From Adiantum capillus-veneris (taxonomy: Eukaryota > Streptophyta > Polypodiopsida > Polypodiales > Pteridaceae), in contig CM043958.1 of the NCBI GenBank assembly GCA_014529385.2, positions 123,680,817-123,744,816 on the forward strand: 64,000 bases of DNA. Direction: 5' to 3'. The notes under the pieces were generated by a model. That model worked only from the letters and a program-made list of their open reading frames with translations. It did no database searches and had not been told where the DNA came from. The position numbers were made by a program, and so were the translations under genes. Of this stretch, positions 22,418 to 32,504 are shown in pieces; position 1 is the first letter of the stretch, and each line of letters begins with the position of its first letter.

Positions 22418-25400
22418 ATGTATTTAAGGTCGGGAGCCTTTGTTAAGTCAGGAGCTAAAAGTGTCAAAAGTCAAGTAAGCACCACGTCCACCGAAGAGAG
22501 TGTAACTCAGATGAGACTAGACCCATTAGCACCGATCATTGAAGAGGGTAGTGATACTGACACTTCATCGGAAAAGTTCTTCTTCATGATGGGGAGTCAA
22601 CAACTAGGAGGGCTCAACGGTGAAGGACCAATGCCAGGGGGGAGCACCTCCCTACATCCTTTAAACGAAACCAAGTTCACTATAATCTTCTTGGAAGGAA
22701 CAAACTCGAGGGGAGCCTTAGTTTATTCTAACTATTGAGGACGCAAGTGTATATGTATTGAAGAAAGACTGGCTCAGAGACTAGAGATAATTCGAGTCTA
22801 TGATGATGGAAACAGATTCCGAGACGAAAAGGGGAACCACTATCTGATAGTTAGTAACCCTAAGGATTACAACAGATATGGAGATAACGTGGCAAAAGGG
22901 AAAATGGTTTCAGAAACCCAAGAACCGCCTCCTAACATTGATCGACCTGGAGCACTCTTTATGTATGATAAGAAAACAACCAGGGTCCCAACCTATAATG
23001 AGAATGCGGGGATTTACAAGCATGAAAGCGAGGGAATAGTCTCATACTTTTGATTCAAGGAACCCTACCCAAATGAATTAAGCAAAGACAAGTTTCTTTA
23101 CTTATTCTCTTATGAAACTTCTATGGGGAAGGATATTGTTTTTTTTTTGACAGGTACGGGCGAGAATACAAACGTATTCTCCCAAAAGAGGTTGAAAAGG
23201 AAACAGTTCCGGGAGCATCAACCTATGGCCCCGACGAAGTACCAAGAGCCAACTACACCCCTAGCAAGTCGGCAAATCCCTTTTCAGAAGAGTATGATGC
23301 TACCTCACATTCTACCCGACAACCGACGTTCAACTACCAGGACCAACCAGCTACTCAGCCATCATTGCAGGCATGGCTTCAACAGAGTGCTACATTAGAA
23401 CAAGACCAAACCCGAGAGGGTTATCAAACCGCACGAGGGCTAAGGGATTTACAAGAACCACCACTCTATGCACAGTATCAAGGAGAGAGTAAGCCAAAGA
23501 TTCAGGGGTCAACTGAGACTAGAAAACCACCCCTAGAACGAGTTCGAAGAGATGAACCATCTCTTGCGAGAACTGTTAGAAATTATGGCTTAGGAGCACC
23601 ATTGGGAGAGGAACCTGGACACTACAGAAGACCAGAGGAGGTATATCGACTAGGACGGGGAGATCCCATGATGAGATTTGTAGACCATCGTAGAATTAGA
23701 CCTTCTCAAGTGAAAAAATGGGTAAACAAGAAATATACGGGAAGCAGGGATCCAAGAGATCATGTAGCAGCCTTTGTGCGTGTAATTAGAGCTGAAGAGG
23801 TGTTAGACTTTCCTACCCAATTTGCAGGATTTGGTTTAACCTTAGAGGATGATGCTGCTACATGGTTTGACTCAGTGGAGCGAAGAGACTTTGGGTCTAT
23901 GGAGGAAGTGTTTGACGAGTTTATCGAAGAATTCTCACAAAGGAGAATATCTCATAATACCGTCTCACAAATCAATAAATTCAAACAGAAAGATGGAGAG
24001 TCTGTGCGAAAGGCAGCCCTCCAATTAAAAAGATATGTTAAGTTTTGCCCCGTGGAAGAACTGCCAACTCAGTCCAGACTTATGCTTATATTTATCCACG
24101 GACTAAGGAATGCAGATCTCCAGAAGGACTTACATATGAAAAGGAGCACGACGTTGAATGATTTAACCAAGGAGGCTCTATACCTTGTGGACAATTGTGC
24201 GGTCTACAAAGAGGGTGAGTTCAAGGATCTTGACGATGATTCCTCCTCGCAACAAAGCGGAAGCAAGTCTGCTAAGACAACACCGAAAGGAGAAGTAGCG
24301 GTGATCCAAGAGCAGCTTGTAGAGGAAGTGCTTAAAAATATTAACTTGTATTCCAAACCACAAGTTAAACAACCAAAATGGTGTGCGATTGAACAAAAAT
24401 GGACAAACCATGGGACGGAGGAGTGTTATTATAACAAGGGATATATGAGAGAACGACCATATGCTCCACAAGCTCAAGCGACATCCCCTCAAGTCCCACC
24501 GATGCCTAGATATCAGACAGGCAACCTACCAGGACCTGTAGGTGTAGAAAGACCATAACCAGTGTTGGGACAACAACCACCCCTACCAAGATTACGACCA
24601 GTCGGCCTAAGATACACACCCACCGTAACTGAGTCGGATGAGAAGGCTTTGGTACCTATGCATGCATACTATAACGAGCCCAATGGATATGCGGAAAACT
24701 CTGTCTATTATCCACCGGAAGAACCCTCTACACCAGAACCATGGAGCATGATAGGAGATACAGGACCACCAACTGCTGCACAGGCAGCGGGGGAAGGAAG
24801 ATATAGCTTGGATGAAAGAAAATTGTTGTTCATAGCCAATGGAGGCATGAGCGGACAGAGGTTTTCACACCAACAAAGAGGAGCTCTAGGAGCACCTCAA
24901 TAGCCTAAAGGACCATGCTACAAGTGTGGTGGAGACCATTGGCTGAGGGACTGTCCTCATGATGAAATCCTTAGGGTCAACGCATATTGCACCGAGTGTG
25001 GAATTACTCACTTGATCCCTGATTGCCCTAAAAATCCGAGCAAAGGAGAAAAAACTACCTTGAATCTACTGGGAGCACTACCTTCCAGTGGAGGGTCAGA
25101 AAACGAAACTCCGATTCCTGTTAAGGTCTTGACGAGAGCCCAAGCAAGGAAAAATGACAATCAGCCCAAGAGTAACGATGAAAATCAAGAAGAAATCAAG
25201 ACTGACAAGTCTAGCGTCAGTCGTGATAATCCTTGGAAGGAACAAAGAGCGAAAATGAAAGCTACACGTGAGCGAAAACAGAAAGATGTAGAAGCTGAGG
25301 TAACAATAGCTCGAGAGAAACTTAAACAGCAAAGAGAGTCCGGCTCTCTAAAATCAACGGAGGGACCAAGAAGTGCAAGCTCAAGAGGGTCGGTATTGGT

Positions 25401-25824
25401 AGATAAGATCAATGAACCCTTAGATGCAATCGTGCAATCATATGAAGCAAGATTGAAGAACAGACAGACTCTAGAGCAAAGGTGGATGACATATCCATAT
25501 CCAAAGATAGAAAAATAGAGACTAGACATGTGCAAACAACCGATTGAAACTGCACAAGCTTTACTGGAGCCTCCACCTATGGAAGTGGGGGATAGAGTAA
25601 TCAAACCACCAAACAATGAAACACCTCACAAAACCGAACAAAGGGTACCTGACAAGATAGAAAACGTTAAATCCTTGCCGGATGTAGAGGATGTAAGAAT
25701 CGTGCCTAATAGCACTGATGAATCACTGAAAGATTTTCTACCATATACCCCTATGGTGGAAGAAAATTGGCCTGAAGAGCTATGGGAAACGGTGAGAAGA
25801 GCTCAAGAAAAATATGAGACTTAG
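22418..25824 (+). pseudogene. Element B gag
   Basis: Starts MYLRSGAF. Frame breaks: TGA 22736, TGA near 23051, a frameshift at the poly-T around 23145, then TAA 24556, TAG 24901 and TAG 25516 in frame. The N-terminal part (LEIIRVYDDGNRFRDEKGNH) is of unknown type. The Retrotrans_gag core follows: RPSQVKKWVNKKYTGSRDPR, FAGFGLTLEDDAATWFDS, FIEEFSQRRISHNTVSQI, then WCAIEQKWTNHGTEECYY, a variant knuckle, then a normal knuckle CYKCGGDHWLRDC (24915) and CTECGITHLIPDC (about 24990). A charged coiled-coil-like segment (25230-25340) and MTYPYPKIEK follow. The gag forms the particle and binds RNA. Element D has the same domain order. Confidence 0.85.
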
Positions 25825-26980
25825 AACTTTGCCACCATACATGGGGGACTACAAGGCAAGGTCAAAAATTCGAAGAGTACCTTTTCAAAGAATAGGCGGG
25901 TCAAATCAATTGGACACTAAAATCTTGACAGACTTGCTGACCACTCCGGTCAAGTGTACAATCACATTGGCAGAATTGTTAAAAGTTAGGCCAAGCATGT
26001 GGAAGGAAGTGGGCAAATGTCTTGAAAAAATTTGTATAAGGACGCCTCTTAAGTTCTTCGAAACCGAGCTTAATGACACAGAACCGAAGAAATTCAACAC
26101 TAGACCAGTGCCACTCAACAAGTTCGGAGAGTATTGTGAGGGAGAAGACGGCAACACAACCCTACCAGTTGAGTATAACGGCATAGAGACTAAGGCCATA
26201 CTTGATAGCGGAGCTGGCATTGCCATTGCGACCCAAATGTTATGGGAAAAATGGGGAAAACCAGCAATACGAACAACTAGAATGAAATTGCAACTGGCGG
26301 ATGGGCACATAGAAAGGCCTATAGGATTGCTTGAGGCAATTGTGGTATCTTCCTGTGGAATAGAGTACGAACATACTTTTGCCATAGTAGATTTCGGCAA
26401 GAAGAACAACTATGAAATTATGCTTGGTAGACCGTTCATGAGGCAACTCAAGATGGTGCAGGACTGGGGGTATGATTATTTGTATCTAAGACATGCTGAA
26501 ACTAATACACGAGTAAACATGAAAAATCGGAGCTGCCATGATGTCACGAGAACACCTGTGGAAGAATTTGACTCAGCCACCATTAGTGGATCAGAAGTCC
26601 CAGCGTGGCTCTGTAAGAAAAAGGAGATATGGATGTGTGGAGCATCTCAATGTAGTGAATTTGACCACAATGAAAGGACACTAGAGAGGGTCTTGGAAGA
26701 CGATGCCTATATACGAGAACCCTTTCCTGAAGAGAAGCTCGAACCCCTAGAATGGTCTCAAATTTTGGCTACATTGGATGTATGCGTCAATGAAGTCACT
26801 CCCACCAAATTTTGTGACGAGAATGGCTACGATATCATACCATACTACATGTTGAGCAAAATTGTTGAGGAAGACGAGAACGATGGAGATACTGAGAATA
26901 TGAAGATCAATAAAACAGAAACGAAACTTGAGATTAAGATAGTGGGCTATGTGGACATCCCCACTAAAGAAATCAAGTAG
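25814..26980 (+). pseudogene. Element B protease (retropepsin 1)
   Basis: In the frame overlapping the end of gag. GEYCEGEDGNTTLPVEYNGI leads to AILDSGAGIAIAT with active-site D131, then LQLADGHIERPIGLLE, SSCGIEYEHTFAIVDF and LGRPFMRQLKMVQDWGYD. All elements of a retropepsin are present, and it lies between gag and RT as normal. It would cut the polyprotein. The frame stops at TAG 26978-26980 and is open again at once into RT. Element D 50912-52384 is clearly the same protein. Confidence 0.85.
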
Positions 26981-28092
26981 GAGAGAGAAGAATTTTATGA
27001 TTCTTCTTATCAAAGTGAAAACAAGGATAATGCGGATGACGAGAAGTCAGAAAATACGAAGGGAGACGACCATCAAGATCAAGACAATGACGTCTTCTAC
27101 AATTTCCCAAACCAAAGTGAGAGATGCCAAAACAGATACAAGAGTAAACGACACCATAGCAGTCTACCAACTAGGCTAAGACCTATGCCAGAGTTCAGGG
27201 GTAAGACACATTTCCTTATGAACATTCATGCTATTGATTGTGCTAAGGATAAAGTGTCAGGAAGATTTCTTAAGGTTTCTGAAGACTCAGGATTTAAGTC
27301 CAGACTATTGAAACCTAAGAAAACCAGCAAAGCAAAAAAAAGAGTTGCAACAGAAAAATTGGATGTCTCTGGTGGTCCAATTATGACGAAAATTGAACGG
27401 AAAACGAAATACAATGAATTGAAACAAAAAATTAAAAATGTATGGACAACTGAAATGGAAAGTAGCAATGGAACAAACGCTAGTGATGGGAGTAAAAAGA
27501 TAGATGTACCTCCACACTATTGTAAGTACACCATTCAAGAAAGAAGATTGGTGGTTCAACAACCAATGAGAGAGCCTAAATCAAACGAGTCCTACGATGG
27601 GCCAGATAACGCCAAGAAAGTAGACTTAGCAGAGCCAGGAGAAAGTCCTCAACTTTCTTACATTGCCACAGATCTAAGCCTTGAAGAAGAGGACTTACTG
27701 ATCAAAACACTTAAGGAATTTCGTGATGTATTTGCATGGTCGTACAAAGATTTGAAGGGGGTGGATCCTAACATTTGTGAACATTCAATCCCTCTGAAGT
27801 CTGATGCAAAGCCAAGCAAACAACGTCCATACACGTATAATGAAACATTCGCCAAAAGGATAAAGGAAGAGATAGACAAACTTATGGAGGCTGAATTTAT
27901 TTATGAGATAGAGCACACGGATTGGGTGTCCCCGATAGTCGGGAAATTACGAGTGTGTGTGAATCTCAAGAAGGTAAACGCAGCAACAATAAGGGACAAC
28001 TACCCTCTTCCTATCACTGAACACGTCCTAGAACGAGTAGCAGGCAAGCAAGCCTATAGCTTTATGCATGGATTCTCTGGTTATAACCAATT
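26981..28092 (+). pseudogene. Element B RT, N-terminal part, cut by insertion C
   Basis: Same frame as the protease. An acidic linker leads to MPEFRGKTHFLMNIHAID (27185), then TLKEFRDVFAWSYKDLKG, KQRPYTYNETFAKRIKEEID, EAEFIYEIEHTDWVSPIVG, KLRVCVNLKKVNAATIRDNY and FMHGFSGYNQ. It ends there (28088-28092, CAATT) because insertion C begins. The next RT residues occur on the minus strand at 41863, directly after the other CAATT copy. Confidence 0.88.
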
Positions 28093-28584
28093 TGTAAGGT
28101 TTCCAGTTTCTGAAACCTTAAAGGTTGTATAAAGCTTAATCAAACTGATATGATTATTGAAAAAGTAATGTAGAATTGTCCGACCATGGCAAATATTGGT
28201 ATTTTTGGAATCTTAAGCACAGCAAACCTCGGGCTAGAAATTTTCAGAATTGAATTCCGATAAAAACTGGCATAGTTATGACCCCTGGAAGTTTACACTG
28301 TGAATTGAATAAAATAGGTAAAATTGAAGGGTTGCAGTAATCATTGAAGCATAGACTTTATTAAAGGCCTCCTAGATATTTACAAGATATTTACCAATTA
28401 AGTAAAAATAGGTCAAAATATAGCATAATTGATATTTTAAAAGCTGGCAGGTAATGGGAGGGTCATCACTGACCTGCCAAGGACTCATTTAGCAGCAGGG
28501 GTCGTTTTTTGACTTGTTGGGGGCTGCTTGAATTGCAAGCAACTGCTTTTTTAAGCCTGTGAGAGCTTAAGTGGGCCAGAAAAC

Positions 28585-28592
28585 TATAAATA
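28585..28592 (+). promoter_or_regulatory. TATA box in insertion C
   Basis: ACTATAAATAGGACCCC, about 490 bp from the TG end, followed by a CT-rich stretch; the arrangement resembles an LTR U3/R border. Confidence 0.5.
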
Positions 28593-28989
28593 GGACCCCT
28601 AGCTTCACATTTTACACAGACTCGGAGCCTTGCTACTCTCTCTCTCATCTAGAGAGAACACTACACAGAAATCATTAGAGTTTAATCTCTAGTTGATTAA
28701 CCCTAACGGTAATTAACCTAATCCTTCTTAATTAGCAAGGTTAGATTAAGATAAATTGCTAATAAATCAAAGATTAGGCCTATGCATGCTCCTTAAACCT
28801 CTTTAAATTAATTAATCTTTGCTGATTATTATAATTAAGCTTAGTAATACTAAGCTGATTATTTATCCTATCATATTAAGGCGGAAATTAGCCAAATTAA
28901 CCATGAATTAATGATAAATATATTAATTAAGCTTAGATTAAGATGAGGTAATTATCAGAGTTGCATTAGATAGTCATTAAGCTAGGAAA

Positions 28990-29585
28990 ATTATCCTATA
29001 ATTTTCTGAGTAATTTTCCTAATTAATTAGGCAGAATTACTCTAAGCAATTTAAATAGGGGAAATTAGTAAAATGATTTCAAATGTTGTGATATAATTAT
29101 CAGTGGTTAATAAGGTGTTCAATAACCCGTGATAATTAGGAGAAGGTCAGAAAAATAATTTAGCTAATTATTTTAGCTAAAATACCCTGCTTTTTGAGCA
29201 ATTTTAATAGGGGAAATTAGTAAATGGAATTAAAATTCTATCATATAATTATCAGTGGTTAATTAGGTGTTAAGAAACCTGTGATAATTAGGAGAATCTC
29301 AGATAATTAATCTAGCTAATTAATTAGGAATAATTACTCTATTTTTTGAACAATTTTAATAGGGGAAATTAGTAAATCGAATTCAAATGATTCCATATAA
29401 TTATCAGTGGTTAATTATGTGTTCAGTAACCCGTGATAATTAGGAAAAAATCAGAAAGTTATTTAAGATAATGATTTTAGCTAAAATACCCTGTTTTTTG
29501 AGAAATTTTAATAGGGGAAATTAGTAAATGGAATTTAAATGCTTCCATATAATTATCAGTGGTTAATTAGGTGTTTAATATAACC
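28990..29585 (+). repeat. 152-bp tandem repeat array (left part)
   Basis: TAGGGGAAATTAGTAAA recurs at 29056, 29208, 29360 and 29512, exactly 152 bp apart. Each unit also has ATATAATTATCAGTGGTTAA and CCTGTGATAATTAGG. The array breaks at about 29585, where element E gag leader begins; it continues in reverse orientation at 43840-44880. Confidence 0.9.
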
Positions 29586-31499
29586 ACCTAAAAAACTAGG
29601 TGAGCAGCCTTCATGGGCACTCACCGACACCTCTAGAGCGTTGAGGTCACATGCACTTATGCTCTGGTTGTGTGCTAGAGGACGAGCACATCAAGAGTGT
29701 CTCCATTTATGAGGGCACTCATTACTCCTCTACCTTAGGATCTAGGCCCTCAACATGAACCCAAGGTAGTACTACTCAAGACCCACATATTGCATTAGTG
29801 ACTCTTCCTCTGACTACAACGTCATGGAGGGTTACCCAAGGCCTAATTTGATAGCTCAAGCCAAGACATGCATGCCATGGGCCCACGGTCTGGGCTGAGC
29901 ATGCTTAGCCGCTTAAAAGAAACCTTTAGTAGAGCCATTCGCTCCGAACATGGAGCTAACGATGTAAATGAGGGGGGTGGGGAAGCAAATTCGCCATTCA
30001 TGACCAACGTAGACCCCATGCTCCTCGAGGTGTGCACGTGAATACTCCATTCACTACACCACCTTACTCTTCTAAGCTATTCCCCTCCAAGGTTATATTA
30101 CCTGATGGTAGAAGCCTTGCCAAAGTGCAAGAGGTTGAGCGATATATCATTGTGGCTAGGGAAAAGGAAATCGAGAGCTTACGTAGGGTGGAGCACCAAA
30201 GAGAGTTAAAAGCAAAAGTCCCTATGTCAATATCCTTGCCAGAGGCAATAAATGGAGTGCTCCTAAATTAGCCACCACTAAGGATCAAGCAATCGAGTGC
30301 TCCTAAATTAGAAACCACTAAGGGTCAACCCATAGAGAGCCACATTGCATCTAGTTCAAAGGACACCCCTAGCACCTCAATCCTAGATGCAGTGTTCCTA
30401 AACAAAAATTGGGAGTATGAACTACAAACAAAAACTCTAACCGACCTATACATAGGTCACACCTATCACGTGGGCTGGTTAGATTTCCTACAACCCACAA
30501 CGGGTGCTACTAATGTAGAGGATCAACAACAAAGAGTTTGTGAGGTCATCCATAGGGCTATTGAGCTAGAGAAATAGAATCAGGGGATTTACATGCCTTC
30601 AATGGGTCTCACAAGATTCTTGGATGCAAGGAAGGCTAGACAACCAACCTTATCGCAAATGGAGACTCCCTCGATAAGTCGAATGGATCCTCCATATATT
30701 GTTTTGCCAGGGGTCTTAGTGCAATCTGAGCCCACAATTGATAGTTTTACCTTTCCAAGTCTAGCTCATCTTTCCCTTGATGACACCATGGCTACCATGC
30801 CTACCCCAATGATGGGCATGCCAAGAAACACGCCATGGACCTCATTTGTTAGTAAAGCACTGCTACATGGTAGCTCAATGCTTGCAATAGTACCTACAAG
30901 TGTGTACCAATCATATACACCTATGGGTCCTCATACTCATATAGTTCCTACCCCTCCCATTGTTTCAACAACCTATGCTCCACAACCACAACACCCAAAC
31001 TCTTATTTCAATGGGACCATAGCGTCCAGCATTAGCATGCCACATCCGACCTCTGTTATGCATAGGGCCACACATGTGAGCTTTGGACCTCCACATGGCA
31101 CAACACCGTACCAAACTTGGAACCCAAGGGCTTCCTATGCACCAAGCCCAATGCCAATACCTACTCCACATTTAGTCTCTGTAGCACTTTCACCCACGGT
31201 GCCTGCTCACTGAGGTGACTTGGCAACATTTTCTCAAGCTATTGGTCGATCTTGCTGAACATATCTGTAACATGCCTGATAGAGAGCCTACAAGTAAGGT
31301 AGTAAAAATAGCCAAGCTCACACAAAAATTTAGTGGAGACGGGGATGTGAGAAAGCATATCCAAGTGTTTGAACAAATATGTGATTCTCTAGGAGAACAC
31401 AATGACTTGCATAAGAGTAATTCTAGAAGCCTAACCTTAAGTGGGAAGGCTGGGGATTGGTATAGAACCCTAAGAGTGGAAGAAAAATGATTTACCCTA
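29586..31499 (+). mobile_element. Element E, 5' part (leader and gag N-terminus)
   Basis: Gag-type sequence on the plus strand that ends at the CCCTA duplication. Its frame across CCCTA continues into the sequence read on the minus strand from 19833, so both belong to element E. The left limit is the inversion junction at about 29585; no PBS or LTR of E is visible. Confidence 0.7.
30032..31490 (+). pseudogene. Element E gag, N-terminal part
   Basis: Broken frames 30032-30271, 30392-30577, 30593-31213 and 31215-31490. First comes a segment with KVQEVERYIIVAREKEIESL, then a proline/threonine-rich linker (PTPPIVSTTYAPQPQHPNS), then the Retrotrans_gag start: AKLTQKFSGDGDVRKHIQVF, ICDSLGEHNDLH and LSGKAGDWYRTL, in which the W-Y/W motif is typical of plant gag. 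Stops in several places. Product would be capsid; not functional. Confidence 0.7.
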
Positions 31500-32123
31500 T
31501 GTTTTATGGCAAAACTACTCCCCTGTTCATGCTCGCAAGCACGACACAAACAACATACTTATCATCCGATGACACGACTAACCCATAGGTGCACATAGGC
31601 AATCTCGTTAGCTTGTCACGCTGAGAACAATCTACACATACGCACTTTCATGATGCATCAATCATTAACCCTGCTAGAATGCAACCCACTCTATCCCTAA
31701 ACGCTCACAACACCGTTTACACCTCCAATGAACTCGGAATCGCATCAAACTTACTAGGCACCATCCTCTCAATAGGATATACTTACCTATAAGTCTAATC
31801 TCACCAGATTTGAACCCTAATTATCTCGATCACAGTCGCGATAGACTCACAGGTCATAATCCAAAACTAGGCGAAACCTAAGTCTATGAATATCTATGTG
31901 TAGCTAATCTCTTTCTCCTTCCATAGAGCACTTGATTGTTGAAAACAGTCACTGTTTGTGTTACTTACAAGCAAAACAAGCTCGATGAAGGATCGATCGC
32001 GAACAGCTCGAAAATATGAATGTGTGGCATGGGCGTGTAGCTCTCGGAGAGACTACCGCGATGATGTGGTCACGTCGTGAATCCGGTGAGGGAGAAGCGT
32101 GTAGCGAAGAGGATAAGACACAC

Positions 32124-32175
<52 letters not shown>

Positions 32176-32453
32176 ACTCGTACGACACAAGATTAATAAT
32201 TAAAAATGTTGTTCAAAAAATGGTTCTAAGGTGACTTTTATACTTGAGTCACCTTAGCTCAAAAATGTACATGGGGTTCTCTTCCTCATAATTACAAAGT
32301 GGGAAAAAATATGGGTCCTGACTGACTGATTAATCTTTACATAACCCAGACAAGTGGATCAAAATGGTAAGACGTCTTTGACATAAAAATGGGAATTTGA
32401 TAGGCTTTACAAGATGGGCTCATTACAACAGTTGGACAAGTGGGGCTCCAACA
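31500..32453 (-). repeat. Element B 3' LTR (954 bp, minus strand)
   Basis: Reverse complement of 19839-20768: on the minus strand it starts TGTTGGAGCCCCAC at 32453 and ends GCCATAAAACA at 31500, followed by TAGGG. A (CT)n tract at 32126-32172 is the longer version of the (GA)n of the 5' LTR. Half-palindrome at 31836-31847. Confidence 0.9.
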
Positions 32454-32470
32454 CTCCCCCCCCCCTCCTA
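32454..32470 (-). other. Polypurine tract of element B
   Basis: On the minus strand: TTAGGAGGGGGGGGGGAG directly before TGTTGGAG. This side being the PPT shows that the LTR at 31500-32453 is the 3' LTR and that the element body runs to the right on the minus strand. Confidence 0.8.
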
Positions 32471-32504
32471 ATTCATGTCTACCACGACATGATCGTCTTT
32501 GTCT

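Larger units (their letters stand above)
19839..28092 (+). mobile_element. Gypsy element B, 5' half (LTR to RT N-terminus)
   Basis: LTR, PBS, leader with palindromes, gag, protease and the first part of RT, up to the CAATT where insertion C starts. The rest of B is on the minus strand (41863 down to 31500). Gag and protease are closely related to those of element D (shared FGKKNNY, LGRPFMRQLKMVQDWGYD). The coding region is one frame broken mainly by CAA/CAG-to-stop changes and one poly-T frameshift, so it is younger than E and F. Confidence 0.88.
28093..29585 (+). mobile_element. LTR-like insertion C, left piece
   Basis: Starts TGTAAGGT at the CAATT target in the B RT. No coding sequence recognised. 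TATAAATA (28585-28592) and a CT-rich leader (28632-28650) look like an LTR promoter. From about 28990 it is AT-rich and built of 152-bp tandem units. The other end of C (ACCTTACA on the minus strand) is at 41869, next to the second CAATT, so C is about 4.5 kb in two pieces of opposite orientation. Best reading: a solo LTR or non-coding element. Confidence 0.65.
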
